Positions 30,864 to 39,507 of a stretch of DNA of 58,312 bases are shown here, in pieces. The DNA is from an uncultured Mailhella sp. (GTDB lineage: Bacteria > Desulfobacterota > Desulfovibrionia > Desulfovibrionales > Desulfovibrionaceae). Numbering within the stretch: position 1 is the stretch's first letter; every line of letters begins with the position of its first letter. The translations under genes were made by a program, and so were the position numbers. The stretch is from NCBI RefSeq assembly GCF_944324995.1, contig NZ_CALUYL010000023.1:1-58312 (forward strand), given 5' to 3'. The notes beneath the pieces were generated by a model. That model was given only the letters and a program-made list of their open reading frames with translations, was not told the DNA's origin and made no database searches.

Positions 30864-31569
30864 GGGAACCTTCGTCCTCCTCTTTGTCCTCCCGTTTCGC
30901 CACGGAAGGAAGTTCCCCCTTCGCGTAGCGTTCGGCAAAGGCGCGGAGGGCCTCAAAAAGCAGCAGCTTAAAATGACGGTTCACATCTTCCTTGCGGTAG
31001 TCGAACACCGTGGTCAGGGCGCGGGCCATGTCGCGCTGCACGCAGAGCATGAGCAGATACGGCGCCATGACCGTGATGATGCAGCTTTGCAGCGCGGGAT
31101 CCTCGCGCGGAATGCCCGTCATTTCCGAAAGAAGCGAGCCGATGCTCCGCTCCTTGGAAAGCGTGCTCGTCAAAAACGCCACTCCCCCCAGGGGCGAGGG
31201 CGCAATGAGCTCGTGCGCCCAGATTCTGGCGTACCAGCTCTGCCCGTCGTAGGCCGCGCCGATGTAGGCGTCAAGCACCCGCTCCAGCTTTTCCTCCACG
31301 GGAAGTTCCGCAGACGTGATGAGCTCCATCTGCCGCTCGTTCACGATGTGCTCGTGAACCTCGTCGAGCACGGCGCGGTACAGATCGTCGCGGCTGCCGA
31401 AGTGATAGTTCACGGCGGCGATGTTGACGCCCGCCTCCCGGCAGATCATCTTGCTGGTGGTGTCGGCGTAGCCGTGTTCGGCAAACAGCCGCACGGCGGT
31501 GCCGAGAATCTGACGGCGCGTGGCTTCGCCGTCTTCGCGCGAGTTCTTCTTGCGGGAAAAAAACAGCAT
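30856..31569 (-). CDS. TetR/AcrR-family regulator with CerR-type C-terminal domain
   Basis: A 237-residue repressor. The N-terminal helix-turn-helix (residues about 17-63) has the TetR pattern AVRLFAEHGYADTTSKMICREAGVNIAAVNYHFGSRDDLY, given here only to show the three helices in order. The C-terminal ligand domain with ARIWAHELIAPSPLG is of the DUF1956/CerR kind. The ligand is unknown. A basic patch (SRKKNSRED) precedes the first helix. GAGGAT is eight bases before the ATG. It is transcribed with the GH3 gene and lies just downstream of the terminator of the candidate RNA at 31667-31887. Confidence 0.88.
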   Translation of the reverse strand: MLFFSRKKNSREDGEATRRQILGTAVRLFAEHGYADTTSKMICREAGVNIAAVNYHFGSRDDLYRAVLDEVHEHIVNERQMELITSAELPVEEKLERVLDAYIGAAYDGQSWYARIWAHELIAPSPLGGVAFLTSTLSKERSIGSLLSEMTGIPREDPALQSCIITVMAPYLLMLCVQRDMARALTTVFDYRKEDVNRHFKLLLFEALRAFAERYAKGELPSVAKREDKEEDEGSRA

Positions 31570-31666
31570 ACGGGGGATCCTCTCGTCACGGAACGCTGCG
31601 CGCAGCATACGGCAGGAAAGGGCGGGCCGCAACGGTCTGCCCCGGAACGCAGCAGGGGAAAAGCAT

Positions 31667-31887
31667 AAAAAAAGGCTGGGGCATCGTGGACGGCCATGCC
31701 CCAGAACCTTCATGGACGCCGAGGGGTGGCAGACGTCACGCGTATCTCTTTCATGACGTCTCGCCGTCCTTCCCCAGAAGGCGACCTGCGCGACAGAGGA
31801 ATGGAGAGGTTGTATTCCTGCGCGCACCACGAGCGAAATTCGTCCCGTCGAAACGGGCCAGCGCTGTTTCCAGCAAGATCAAATCTA
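31667..31887 (-). ncRNA. Candidate structured non-coding RNA
   Basis: A leftward unit with its own promoter and terminator and no good protein frame. In transcript order it has CCCGT-TTCG-ACGGG (31857-31844), a longer bulged stem pairing 31814-31825 with 31788-31802, a TCGC/CTTC stem-loop (31761-31784), and a perfect 8-bp AGACGTCA/TGACGTCT stem (31731-31761). It ends with a 9-bp stem (31676-31704) and seven Us, a textbook terminator. Predicted length is about 215 bases. It does not fit the folds I know for 6S, tmRNA, SRP or RNase P RNA. It could instead be a leader with an attenuator for tetR, whose start is 98 bases further on. Confidence 0.5.
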
Positions 31888-31894
31888 AATTTGA

Positions 31895-31922
31895 ATTTGA
31901 ACAACTCCCCCGCTTCTGTCAA
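31895..31922 (-). promoter_or_regulatory. Promoter of the candidate RNA
   Basis: TTGACA at 31922-31917 with TCAAAT (31900-31895) 16 bases on. The -35 lies in the 20-mer TTTTTGACTTGACAGAAGCG (31911-31930, minus strand), which recurs exactly at 143-162 in front of the leftward gene at the window edge. Confidence 0.5.
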
Positions 31923-32084
31923 GTCAAAAATCGCGCAACCGCTCAACGCGCGGCAAAACGCCCTTCTCCACGCCGGGCCACATCCACGCAACTATCGATG
32001 ATCCTTTGACTATTTTTTCTCGCCTTGACAAAAGAAGAAAAAATGTCAGAAAAAATCCGCACTTTTTCTCCTCGAGGCTCCTCC

Positions 32085-32984
32085 ATGTCCCTTCTTCCTT
32101 CCGCAAGCAGCAAAGCCACGCTGATCGGCCTGACCGCCCCCGTCTGCTGGGGCATGTCCGTCGGGCTGGTGCGAAGCATCACGGAAGAGTTCGGTCTGGC
32201 AGCCGGTCTTTCCGTGCTCTATATCTCCACCTGCGTGTTTCTGTTCTTTCTTCTCGGCCTGCCAAAGCTGAAGAACTATTCAAAAAAATATCTCTTTCTG
32301 GGCATTCCGACGGCCAACGTCTGCTCTCTGTGCTTCTGTCTGTCGCTCTATCTTTCCGACGGCGGACAGCAGACCGTGGAAGTGGGCATGGTCAATTATC
32401 TCTGGCCCTGCCTCGTGGTGCTTTTCGCCGTGCTCTTCAACGGCCAGAAGGCCCGCTGGTGGATCGCTCCCGGCGTCGTGGTGAGCTTTCTCGGCGTGAT
32501 GCTCGTTCTCGGCGGCGACAAGGGCATTCAGCCGGGCGAGATATGGCTTCACGTGCAGAACAATCCGTGGAGCTATCTGCTGGCCTTCTGCGGAGCCGTG
32601 GCCTGGGCCGCCTATTCCAATCTCACGCGGGCGTGGTCCAACGGGCAGAATCCCACGCTCATCGTGTTCGCCATCGACTCATGCGTGTTCACCGCCATCT
32701 GGCTTGCGGGCTTCGGCGATCTGTCGCACGCCTCGATCATGGGCTGGGTGAGCGTTGCGGTGGGCGCCGTGGCCATGGGCGGCTCCTACGCCGCCTGGAG
32801 CTACGGAGTCACCAAAGGCAACATCACCGTGCTCGCCATCGCCTCCTATTTCACGCCGGTGCTCTCCTGCCTGTTCGCCACCCTGTGGATAGACGCAAGG
32901 CTCGACGGCGCGTTCTGGCAGGGCGTAGCCGTCATCGTGCTCGGCTCCCTGCTGTGCTGGAGTTCCACGGTCATGCGCAAGTAG
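32085..32984 (+). CDS. yddG: Aromatic amino acid exporter, YddG-like (DMT superfamily)
   Basis: A 299-residue protein with ten predicted helices in two EamA halves. The opening KATLIGLTAPVCWGMSVGLVRSI and later MVNYLWPCLVVLF resemble YddG, the E. coli exporter of aromatic amino acids and paraquat; the substrate is inferred from that. The frame is open 20 codons upstream with a hydrophilic, low-complexity stretch, but ATG 32085 gives the family N-terminus and has GAGG about nine bases upstream. A bidirectional terminator follows. Confidence 0.85.
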   Translation: MSLLPSASSKATLIGLTAPVCWGMSVGLVRSITEEFGLAAGLSVLYISTCVFLFFLLGLPKLKNYSKKYLFLGIPTANVCSLCFCLSLYLSDGGQQTVEVGMVNYLWPCLVVLFAVLFNGQKARWWIAPGVVVSFLGVMLVLGGDKGIQPGEIWLHVQNNPWSYLLAFCGAVAWAAYSNLTRAWSNGQNPTLIVFAIDSCVFTAIWLAGFGDLSHASIMGWVSVAVGAVAMGGSYAAWSYGVTKGNITVLAIASYFTPVLSCLFATLWIDARLDGAFWQGVAVIVLGSLLCWSSTVMRK

Positions 32985-33010
32985 CCCCGCATTTTCGCAG
33001 CATCAAGGCA

Positions 33011-33056
33011 AAAAAAAGACCGGAAGTTTCCCCGCAGGGGCTTCCGGTCTTGCTTT
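33011..33056. terminator. Bidirectional terminator between yddG and rlmN
   Basis: AAGACCGGAAG...CTTCCGGTCTT enclosing CCCC-GCA-GGGG, with an A-run on the left and Ts on the right; it serves both converging genes. Confidence 0.9.
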
Positions 33057-34160
33057 TTACATGTCGGTGCCGGCCAGTTTTGCCTCGTGGGCGGCGCGGA
33101 GCTGTCCGCAGGCCGCCTCGATGTCCTGCCCTTTGCTCTTGCGCACGATGGCCGTGATGTCCTTGGCCCAGAGCGCCTTTTCAAAGCGCAGAAGCTCTTC
33201 CGGCGAAGGCGCGCGATAGGGCGTGCCCGGCGTGGGATTGTAGGGAATGAGGTTCAGCTTGGCCTTGAGTCTCGCGCAGATGCGGGCGAGCTGCTTCACG
33301 TGTTCCGGCTGATCGTTCACCCCGGCGATGACCAGATATTCCAGGGTGATGCGTTCCCGCGTCTTGAGCGGATACTGTTCCAGCGCGCTGATGAGCTCCT
33401 CAAGCGGCCAGTGCGCGGCGCGGGGCATGAGCTTTTCGCGCAGCTCCTGATTGGGCGCGTGCAGCGACACGGCGAGAAACGCGAGGCCGCTGTCGCCGAA
33501 CTCCCGCATGCCGGATTCGATGCCGCAGGTGGATACCGTGATGCGCCGGGGCGAGAAGGCGAGGCCCTTGGGATGTTCCAGCGTGCGCAGCGAATCCATG
33601 ACCGTGGCCAGATTGAGCAGAGGCTCGCCCATGCCCATGTACACAAGGTTGCGGATGATGGGCCGCTCGGGCTGCGTGTCGTGAACGTAGGCGCGCGCCA
33701 CCTGCACCTGACCGAGAATTTCGCCCATGGTCATGTTGCGCCGGAAGCCGAGCTTGCCCGTGCTGCAGAAGGAACAGGCCATGGCGCAGCCCACCTGCGT
33801 GGACACGCACTGCGTCATGCGCACGGAAAGATCGTTGGGGCGCTTGGGCGCATCGCTGGGAATGAGCACCGTTTCCACGAGTTCGCCGTCGGCAAGCTCA
33901 AGAAGAAACTTGGTGGTGCCGTCGGAGCTTACGCGCACGTCGGCCACGGAGGGCCAGCGTATGTCGGCAATTTCCGCAAGACGGGCCCTGTCGTTCTGGG
34001 AAATGTCGGTCATGGCCTCGAAGCCGGACACGTTCTTCACCCATATCCACTGCCATATCTGCACGGCGCGGAACTTCTTGAAGCCGAGCCGCTCCACCAC
34101 AAAACGTTCAAGGGCGGGATACGGAAGATCGCAGAGATTCACTTTGCTTGCATCGGACAT
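33057..34160 (-). CDS. rlmN: Dual-specificity RNA methyltransferase RlmN
   Basis: RlmN methylates C2 of A2503 in 23S rRNA and of A37 in some tRNAs by radical-SAM chemistry. The 367-residue protein has the cluster cysteines Cys125, Cys129 and Cys132 (GCAMACSFC), plus the methyl-carrier and resolving pair: Cys351 near the C-terminus and Cys118. YMGMGEPLLN binds SAM. ATG 34160 has GAGGA seven bases upstream; the TTG two codons earlier is not needed. It is the last gene of a leftward run starting at pdxS. Confidence 0.96.
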   Translation of the reverse strand: MSDASKVNLCDLPYPALERFVVERLGFKKFRAVQIWQWIWVKNVSGFEAMTDISQNDRARLAEIADIRWPSVADVRVSSDGTTKFLLELADGELVETVLIPSDAPKRPNDLSVRMTQCVSTQVGCAMACSFCSTGKLGFRRNMTMGEILGQVQVARAYVHDTQPERPIIRNLVYMGMGEPLLNLATVMDSLRTLEHPKGLAFSPRRITVSTCGIESGMREFGDSGLAFLAVSLHAPNQELREKLMPRAAHWPLEELISALEQYPLKTRERITLEYLVIAGVNDQPEHVKQLARICARLKAKLNLIPYNPTPGTPYRAPSPEELLRFEKALWAKDITAIVRKSKGQDIEAACGQLRAAHEAKLAGTDM

Positions 34161-34267
34161 GAACAATCCTCGGCCGCAGCGCGGTCAGTTTCCTTGAAGG
34201 TGTTATTCCGGCAGGGCCGGACAACGGAGCGCGTCACGAAACGCGCCTTTGCGGCACACGACCGCCT

Positions 34268-35359
34268 TCAGCAATCGGCGCAGACAACGCCCAGATGCCG
34301 TTCCAGAATATCGTTCAGCGCATCCCAGTCGCGGCAGGTCACGATTTCCTGCCGCAGCGCCCGCGCGCCGTCCAGATTCTTGACGTAGCGCGGCACGAAG
34401 GTGCGCATTTTCAAAAGCGCATGCTGCGGCGCATAGCGGCGGGCCAGCGCCGCATGGCGGCGTATCACGCGGGCCAGAGACGCGCGGTCCGCAGGCAGAT
34501 CGTCGAGCACGTCGCAGGCGTGCTGCGCGTCGAGCTTCCGGGAGCTTTCGCAGACGATGCCGGAAGAAGGAGGCAGTTCCCCTTCCATGGCTCCGGCGCG
34601 GATCATGGCGGCGTGTTCGGCGAACACGGCCGGATTCTTGAGCGCGCCTCTGGCGTACATGACCGACGACGCGCCGGTTTCCCGCAGCACGCGTATGCCG
34701 TCCGCCGCGGTGAAAAGATCGCCGCTGGCAATCACGGGAACAGGAAGAGCCTCGGCCAGCTCGGCCACGGCCTCATGCCGGGGAGAGCCGGAAAATCCCT
34801 GCGTCGCATGGCGGGGATGCAGAGTGATCCAGCCTGCGCCGAGATCGGCAAGACGACGGGCCAGATCCAGATAGACTTCATGCTCGGCATCCCAGCCGAG
34901 GCGGATCTTGAATCCGACGCGGCCCGCTCCGGCGGCCCGCACCACGGCCTCGGCCACGCGAAGAGCGTTCGGCACGTCGCGCAGCATGGCCGCGCCCGCG
35001 CCGGTCTTGGTCACCTTGGGCACGGAGCAGCCCATGTTCACGTCGAACCACGAGAACCCCCGCTCGCGCAGAATGCGCACGGCCTGCTCCATGAACGAGG
35101 CTTCCGCGCCGAAAATCTGCACCACCAGCGGATGATCGCATGCCGTGCTGCCGTCTTCCAGCGCATCGCCCTCTTCGGGCGTGGTGGCAAGCAGCTCTTC
35201 GGTATTGCGCCCTCCATAGACCAGTCCCTTGGCGCTCACCATTTCCGTGCAGCACACGGCGGCGCCCATTTCCCGGCAGAGCAGCCGGAAGGGCAGATCG
35301 GACCAGCCGGCCAGCGGAGCCAGCCACGGGGCGTCGGGGCGAATGGGAAGTTCTGACAT
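34268..35359 (-). CDS. dus: tRNA-dihydrouridine synthase
   Basis: An FMN enzyme that reduces uridines in the tRNA D-loop. The 363-residue protein starts APWLAPLAGWSDLPFR, the usual first strand of the barrel, and has the catalytic Cys111 in DVNMGCSVPKV. Phosphate-binding IASGDLFT and SVMYARGALKNP segments follow. It looks most like the DusB branch. The C-terminal helical tRNA-binding domain is a little longer than usual and ends in a Cys-rich VCADC. AAGGAT precedes the ATG. Confidence 0.94.
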   Translation of the reverse strand: MSELPIRPDAPWLAPLAGWSDLPFRLLCREMGAAVCCTEMVSAKGLVYGGRNTEELLATTPEEGDALEDGSTACDHPLVVQIFGAEASFMEQAVRILRERGFSWFDVNMGCSVPKVTKTGAGAAMLRDVPNALRVAEAVVRAAGAGRVGFKIRLGWDAEHEVYLDLARRLADLGAGWITLHPRHATQGFSGSPRHEAVAELAEALPVPVIASGDLFTAADGIRVLRETGASSVMYARGALKNPAVFAEHAAMIRAGAMEGELPPSSGIVCESSRKLDAQHACDVLDDLPADRASLARVIRRHAALARRYAPQHALLKMRTFVPRYVKNLDGARALRQEIVTCRDWDALNDILERHLGVVCADC

Positions 35360-35416
35360 GAGATATCCTTAAAACAAGCGGCGTTTTCCGGCGTTATGCA
35401 TAGCAGGCGAAGGCCC

Positions 35417-36229
35417 TCATGGCAAGGCGGGCCCGGCAACGCTTTGCGCATGGCGGGAGGCGCGCGCCAGCACGGCCGCGTCCACGCGCCTCGCTCCCGC
35501 TTCCAGAAGCCGTTCCGCGGCCCGTTCCATCGTGGCTCCCGTGGTGCAGATGTCGTCCACAAGCAGAACGTGCAGATCCTTCACCTCGTCCGAGGCTTCA
35601 AAGGGCTGCTTCATGAGACTGCGCTGTTCCCTGTTCAGCAGCGACTGCGGCGTGAGGGAAATCGTTTTCACGAGCAGATCGACACGCACCGGCACGCCGA
35701 GCGTTGCCGACGCGCGCCTGACCATTTCCCGGCACTGATTGAAACCGCGGCTGCGCAGTCTGGCCCGATCCAGCGGCATGGGCACAATGACGTCCGGCCT
35801 GCTCGTCACCGCGTAGTGATTGGCGCATACCGCCGCAAACACCCGGCCGAGCGCGTCGAGCACGGCCAGCGAGCCGCCGAACTTCGCCCTCAGCACCAGA
35901 TCGCGCAAAAGATCGTCGTACACGCCGAAGAAAAGAAATTCACGCCACGGCGGCAGCGCCCGCAGACAGTGATCGCAGGGCATGCAGGGCGCGTCTTCCA
36001 GAAGAGAGGGCTCGCCGCAGTACGGACAGAATCCCGTGATGCGCGGGCGCAGTCTTTTCCGGCAGTCGGGGCAGAAAAGCTGCGCCAGAACCTCTTCCAC
36101 CTCAGGCACGGGCGAATCCGGAGCCGAAGGCGGTTCAAAGGGCTCGCGGCAGGCCGCACAGCGCCTCTCCAAAAGCCCCAGAGAGCGCAGCGCCCGGTCG
36201 GCCGCATGAAAAAAGTTCGCGCCCCTCAC
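35417..36229 (-). CDS. ComF-family phosphoribosyltransferase-like protein
   Basis: A 270-residue ComF/GntX-type protein. The N-terminal half has three CxxC-type pairs (Cys24/Cys27, then FCPDC, FCPYC and CMPCDHC) able to bind zinc. The C-terminal half is a type I phosphoribosyltransferase domain with the PRPP loop VLLVDDICTTGAT at about residues 221-233. ComF is linked to DNA uptake in competent bacteria, but homologues are widespread in bacteria not known to be competent. The start is GTG 36229, overlapping the stop of the flavin reductase gene by four bases (GTGA). Confidence 0.88.
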   Translation of the reverse strand: MRGANFFHAADRALRSLGLLERRCAACREPFEPPSAPDSPVPEVEEVLAQLFCPDCRKRLRPRITGFCPYCGEPSLLEDAPCMPCDHCLRALPPWREFLFFGVYDDLLRDLVLRAKFGGSLAVLDALGRVFAAVCANHYAVTSRPDVIVPMPLDRARLRSRGFNQCREMVRRASATLGVPVRVDLLVKTISLTPQSLLNREQRSLMKQPFEASDEVKDLHVLLVDDICTTGATMERAAERLLEAGARRVDAAVLARASRHAQSVAGPALP

Positions 36230-36798
36230 GGCAGCACAAAACGGGAAAGACTTGCAGCAAATTCGACCACGCGCGCCGAAGCCTCCGCATGGCCCGCCAG
36301 ATCCTCCGGCCCGTCGAGCCCGTAGAGACGAAGCGGCTCCACCCATTCCAGCCCGAGCGCAAGAGCCATGTAGCGCAGCGTGCGCTCCGCGCCCTCGAAG
36401 AGCTTGTCGCCGCGAGGCCGCGCCCCGATGAGCACGGCCGTGACCGGGCGTCCGCCTCCGGGCTTGTCCGCGCACTTCCAGAAGCGCTGCGCACGGTCGA
36501 TCCACGCCTTGGCCTGCGCCGGCAGATGATAAAAGTACACGGGCGAAATCAGCACGCTCAAAGGCGCGCGGCACACGGCGTCAAAAAGCGCCTTGGCTCC
36601 GTCGCCCGGCGCGTCGAGCGCGCAGCGGCCGGGATGCGCGTCGCAGAATCCGCAGGAAACGCAGGGCCGAACACCCTCGTCCGCAATGCGAAACTCCCTG
36701 CACGGCGCGCCGAGAGCCTGCCGCACCAGAAGCGCGGCGGCGTCGCTGTTGCCGCCCCGGCGAGGACTGCACGAAGCCAGAAACACCGGCTCGATCAT
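36226..36798 (-). CDS. NAD(P)H-dependent FMN reductase / flavodoxin-fold protein
   Basis: A 190-residue flavodoxin-like protein. The FMN phosphate loop is ASCSPRRGGNSD (8-19), and ISPVYFYHLPAQAKAWIDR is the usual flavin-contact segment. Cys46, Cys49, Cys52 and Cys59 (PCVSCGFC) resemble the cysteine motif of iron-sulfur flavoproteins, so an Fe-S cluster is possible. ATG 36798 has AAGGGG seven bases upstream; the 16 codons before it in frame are unlikely to be translated. It overlaps comF. Confidence 0.85.
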   Translation of the reverse strand: MIEPVFLASCSPRRGGNSDAAALLVRQALGAPCREFRIADEGVRPCVSCGFCDAHPGRCALDAPGDGAKALFDAVCRAPLSVLISPVYFYHLPAQAKAWIDRAQRFWKCADKPGGGRPVTAVLIGARPRGDKLFEGAERTLRYMALALGLEWVEPLRLYGLDGPEDLAGHAEASARVVEFAASLSRFVLP

Positions 36799-37048
36799 AC
36801 CTTTTCCCCTTCCGTTTTCCTGCTCTTTGTCAAGGCTCCGCCGCACGTTGCAAAAACGGCGACTTCTCGCCTAAAGGCGGGCCTTCGCCTGAATGCACCG
36901 CTACCGGCCGAAATCGCAACGCCATTCCGCCAGAGCGGAACGCGGCGCGTCAACATGCGCCTTGCGCTTGGCGCAGCACATCGCGCCGCCCCTGCTCCGG
37001 CCGAAACGCGGGGCTTTCGGCGCAACGCCGGACGCAGCGGGCGAAGCC

Positions 37049-37663
37049 TCAGAGCGTGCAGTAGCAGTTGTGCGCGGCTTCGTAGCCCACGCTGGTTTCC
37101 GGGCCGTGACCGGGATAGACCATCACGTTGCCGGGCAGCTTGTAGATGATCTCGCGCAGGGACTTCACCAGCTCGTCGCCGTTGCCGCCGGGCAGATCGG
37201 TGCGCCCCACGGAACGGAAGAACAGAAGATCGCCCGTGAGCACGAGGCCGAGATCGGAGAAATAGTAGCAGAGGCTGCCCGCAGAATGACCGGGCGTGTG
37301 CATGACGCGGCACGAAAGACTGCCCCACGTCACCTCGCCGGGAGCGAGCACTTCGGCCTCGAAGGGTTTCAGATTCATGCCGAAGCACATGCCCTTGCAC
37401 AGCAGCAGGGAACGCTCGGCCCAGTCTTCCGCGCCGACCAGCGGCAGCATGCCCGTGGCGCGGGTCATGTCCGCGCAGCCGATGCAGTGGTCGCAGTGCA
37501 GATGCGTGAGCGCCACGGCGCGCAGCGTGAGGCCGTTGTCGGAAATGCTCTTCAGCACAAGATCGGTCTCAATGGAAGGATCGAACACCACGGCATCCTT
37601 GCCGTTGTGCACGATGTAGCAGTTCGCTTCCAGAGGTCCGAAAGGAAGGGTTATCACGGGCAT
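37049..37663 (-). CDS. MBL-fold hydrolase (glyoxalase II-like)
   Basis: A 204-residue metallo-beta-lactamase-fold protein with the metal motif THLHCDH (53-59), HTPGHSAGS, TGDLLF and PGHGPET, as in small stand-alone glyoxalase II-like thioesterases. The second Asp/His metal site is complete, so it should bind two metals. The substrate is unknown. CAGGAG precedes the ATG. The block 36799-37048 downstream is G+C-rich with no gene. Confidence 0.9.
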   Translation of the reverse strand: MPVITLPFGPLEANCYIVHNGKDAVVFDPSIETDLVLKSISDNGLTLRAVALTHLHCDHCIGCADMTRATGMLPLVGAEDWAERSLLLCKGMCFGMNLKPFEAEVLAPGEVTWGSLSCRVMHTPGHSAGSLCYYFSDLGLVLTGDLLFFRSVGRTDLPGGNGDELVKSLREIIYKLPGNVMVYPGHGPETSVGYEAAHNCYCTL

Positions 37664-37738
37664 GGGAAACTCCTGAAATGTTTTGCCGTTTCAAGCCTCC
37701 TTCTCTTGTATGCCCTTTGCCCCTCTTTCGCAAACGAA

Positions 37739-37762
37739 AAGACCCCGGATTTCCCGGGGCCT
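37739..37762 (-). terminator. pdxT terminator
   Basis: Read leftward, CCCCGG-(5)-CCGGGG is followed by TCTTTT. It closes the pdxS-pdxT unit. Confidence 0.8.
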
Positions 37763-37779
37763 TATGAGAGATAAACGCC

Positions 37780-38427
37780 TTACACTGCGCCGCCGGACTC
37801 CCGCCATGCGCGGCACAGACTCAGAAAGTACGCATGAAAGCGAAGGTCGCTCGTGAGCTCAGGATGAAACGACGTGGCGAGCACATTTCCCTGCCGCACC
37901 GCCGCAGGGCTCATGCCGAGCGGCCCTTCCACCCGGGCGAGCACCTCCACCTGCGGCCCGCAGGACACGATGATCGGCGCGCGTATGAACACCGCCTCCT
38001 CATCGTCGGCCACGCCGCGCACGTTCAGCACGGTTTCAAAGCTGTCGGTCTGACGACCGAAGGCGTTGCGTCGCACCCGGGCGTCCAGCAGGCCGAGCCG
38101 AGGCTGATCCAGAAGCGCGCCGTCCGGCCCTTCCACCTCGCGGCTCAGCAGAATGAGTCCCGCGCAGCTTCCGTACACGGGCATGCCCCGAAGTCCGCAG
38201 GTCCGCAAAGGCTCCAGCAGTCCTTCATCCACAAGCAGCCTGCCCATGGTCGTGCTCTCGCCGCCGGGCAGCACCAGTCCGTCGAACTGCTCAAGCCCGG
38301 CGAGCGGCGACGAAGAGAGCGGCCGACGCACCTGCGTCACCCTCGCCCCGCAGCGCTCCAGCGCCGCGCAGTGTTCCCGAAACGCGCCCTGGAGCGCCAG
38401 CACGCCGATGTGAAGTTCGCCTACCAT
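37780..38427 (-). CDS. pdxT: PdxT, glutaminase subunit of PLP synthase
   Basis: PdxT releases ammonia from glutamine and channels it to PdxS for making pyridoxal 5'-phosphate. The 215-residue class I amidotransferase has PGGESTTM (54-61), the nucleophile Cys88 in YGSCAG, and His188-Pro-Glu190 in FHPEL. Its start overlaps the end of pdxS by seven bases, so the 1:1 complex is made from one transcript. Confidence 0.96.
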   Translation of the reverse strand: MVGELHIGVLALQGAFREHCAALERCGARVTQVRRPLSSSPLAGLEQFDGLVLPGGESTTMGRLLVDEGLLEPLRTCGLRGMPVYGSCAGLILLSREVEGPDGALLDQPRLGLLDARVRRNAFGRQTDSFETVLNVRGVADDEEAVFIRAPIIVSCGPQVEVLARVEGPLGMSPAAVRQGNVLATSFHPELTSDLRFHAYFLSLCRAWRESGGAV

Positions 38428-39302
38428 CCCCGCTCCTGCATGCGCTGTTCCGGGGCGATGGTCGAAATTTCAAGGCCGGGCATGGCCTCGCCGAGCCCTT
38501 CCGACACTTCCGCAAGCACGGCCGGATCGTTGTAGTTGGTGGTGGCGGTCACAATGGCCTTGGCAAAGCGCGCCGGATTCGACGACTTGAAAATGCCCGA
38601 GCCCACGAAAATGCCGTCGCAGCCGAGCTGCATCATGAGCGCGGCGTCGGCAGGCGTGGATATGCCGCCCGCCGCAAAGTTCACCACGGGCAGAGCGCCC
38701 TTCTCGCGCACTACTTGAAGCAGTTCCAGCGGCGCGCCGATTTCCTTGGCAAAGCCCGGCACTTCCTCTTCCGGCAGCGAAAGCAGGCGTCTCAGCTCGC
38801 TCGTGACCATGCGCATGTGCCGCACGGCTTCCACCACGTTGCCGGTGCCGGGTTCGCCCTTGGTGCGTATCATGGCCGCGCCCTCGGCAATGCGCCGCAG
38901 CGCTTCGCCCAGATTGCGCGCGCCGCACACGAAGGGCGTCTTGAATTCGCGCTTGTTCAGATGAAAATTCTCGTCCGCCGGCGTGAGCACTTCGCTCTCG
39001 TCGATGTAGTCCACGCCGAGCTGCTCCAGAATGCGCGCTTCGGCGATGTGTCCGATGCGGACCTTGGCCATGACGGGAATGCTCACCGCGGCCATGATGC
39101 TCTTCACCACGGCCGGATCGGCCATGCGCGCCACGCCGCCCGCCCTGCGGATGTCGGCCGGCACCTTTTCCAGCGCCATGACGGCGCAGGCGCCCGCCTC
39201 CTGGGCGATCACCGCCTGTTCCGGGGTGGTGACGTCCATGATCACGCCGCCCTTCAGCATTTCCGCAAGACCGCTCTTGAGTCGAAACGTATTCTTTTCC
39301 AT
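38421..39302 (-). CDS. pdxS: PdxS, pyridoxal 5'-phosphate synthase lyase subunit
   Basis: PdxS forms PLP from ribose 5-phosphate, glyceraldehyde 3-phosphate and ammonia as a dodecamer with PdxT. The 293-residue barrel has Asp23, the Schiff-base Lys80 (VMAKVRIGH) and the second lysine Lys148 ([10 protein letters not shown]). The open frame continues 40 codons upstream, but ATG 39302 has GGAGA close by and gives the conserved N-terminus. It is divergent from a MocR-type regulator, with an inverted-repeat operator between them. Confidence 0.97.
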   Translation of the reverse strand: MEKNTFRLKSGLAEMLKGGVIMDVTTPEQAVIAQEAGACAVMALEKVPADIRRAGGVARMADPAVVKSIMAAVSIPVMAKVRIGHIAEARILEQLGVDYIDESEVLTPADENFHLNKREFKTPFVCGARNLGEALRRIAEGAAMIRTKGEPGTGNVVEAVRHMRMVTSELRRLLSLPEEEVPGFAKEIGAPLELLQVVREKGALPVVNFAAGGISTPADAALMMQLGCDGIFVGSGIFKSSNPARFAKAIVTATTNYNDPAVLAEVSEGLGEAMPGLEISTIAPEQRMQERGW

Positions 39303-39415
39303 GATGATTCTCCTTGAATAGACGCCGACGCGGAAAAACAGCGCGCTCTTCCGCCTTCCGGCAGATCCGGTACTACGCTTCCGACTTGCCGTTTTCCAGA
39401 AAATGCGGCAATACG

Positions 39416-39457
39416 GTGACAATTAATATTGTCACGAATACAAAAAATATTGCGACA
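39416..39457. promoter_or_regulatory. Operator of the pdxS / MocR-regulator divergent promoter
   Basis: GTGACAATTAATATTGTCAC (39416-39435) is a perfect 20-base inverted repeat. A further half-site, ATATTGCGAC, follows at about 39447-39456 in the same direction as ATATTGTCAC, roughly 20 bases on. MocR/PdxR regulators bind such sets of inverted and direct half-sites, so this is the likely binding site of the adjacent regulator. Confidence 0.7.
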
Positions 39458-39507
39458 TTTCAGCGCCGTCACGCCGTTTCGGCATGCGGCGCAACCGGGA
39501 GAACAGG

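Larger units (their letters stand above)
31570..32084. other. Intergenic region between tetR and yddG
   Basis: No protein gene is convincing. The left part holds the candidate structured RNA and its promoter, described separately. The right part, 31931-32084, is the yddG upstream region, with TTGACT and TTGACA hexamers near 32007 and 32021 and two A/T-stem hairpins ahead of the start codon. Confidence 0.5.

Noticed and set aside
31840-31862. tmRNA-like TTCGACGGG sequence in the candidate RNA
   Set aside because: It sits in a small hairpin, and there is no tRNA-like end, CCA or tag frame; the unit is also too short.
35417-36574. An N-terminal extension of about 115 residues on the ComF protein
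   Set aside because: The extension overlaps the flavin reductase gene and reads as Arg/Gly-rich noise; GTG 36229 with a GTGA overlap explains the start.
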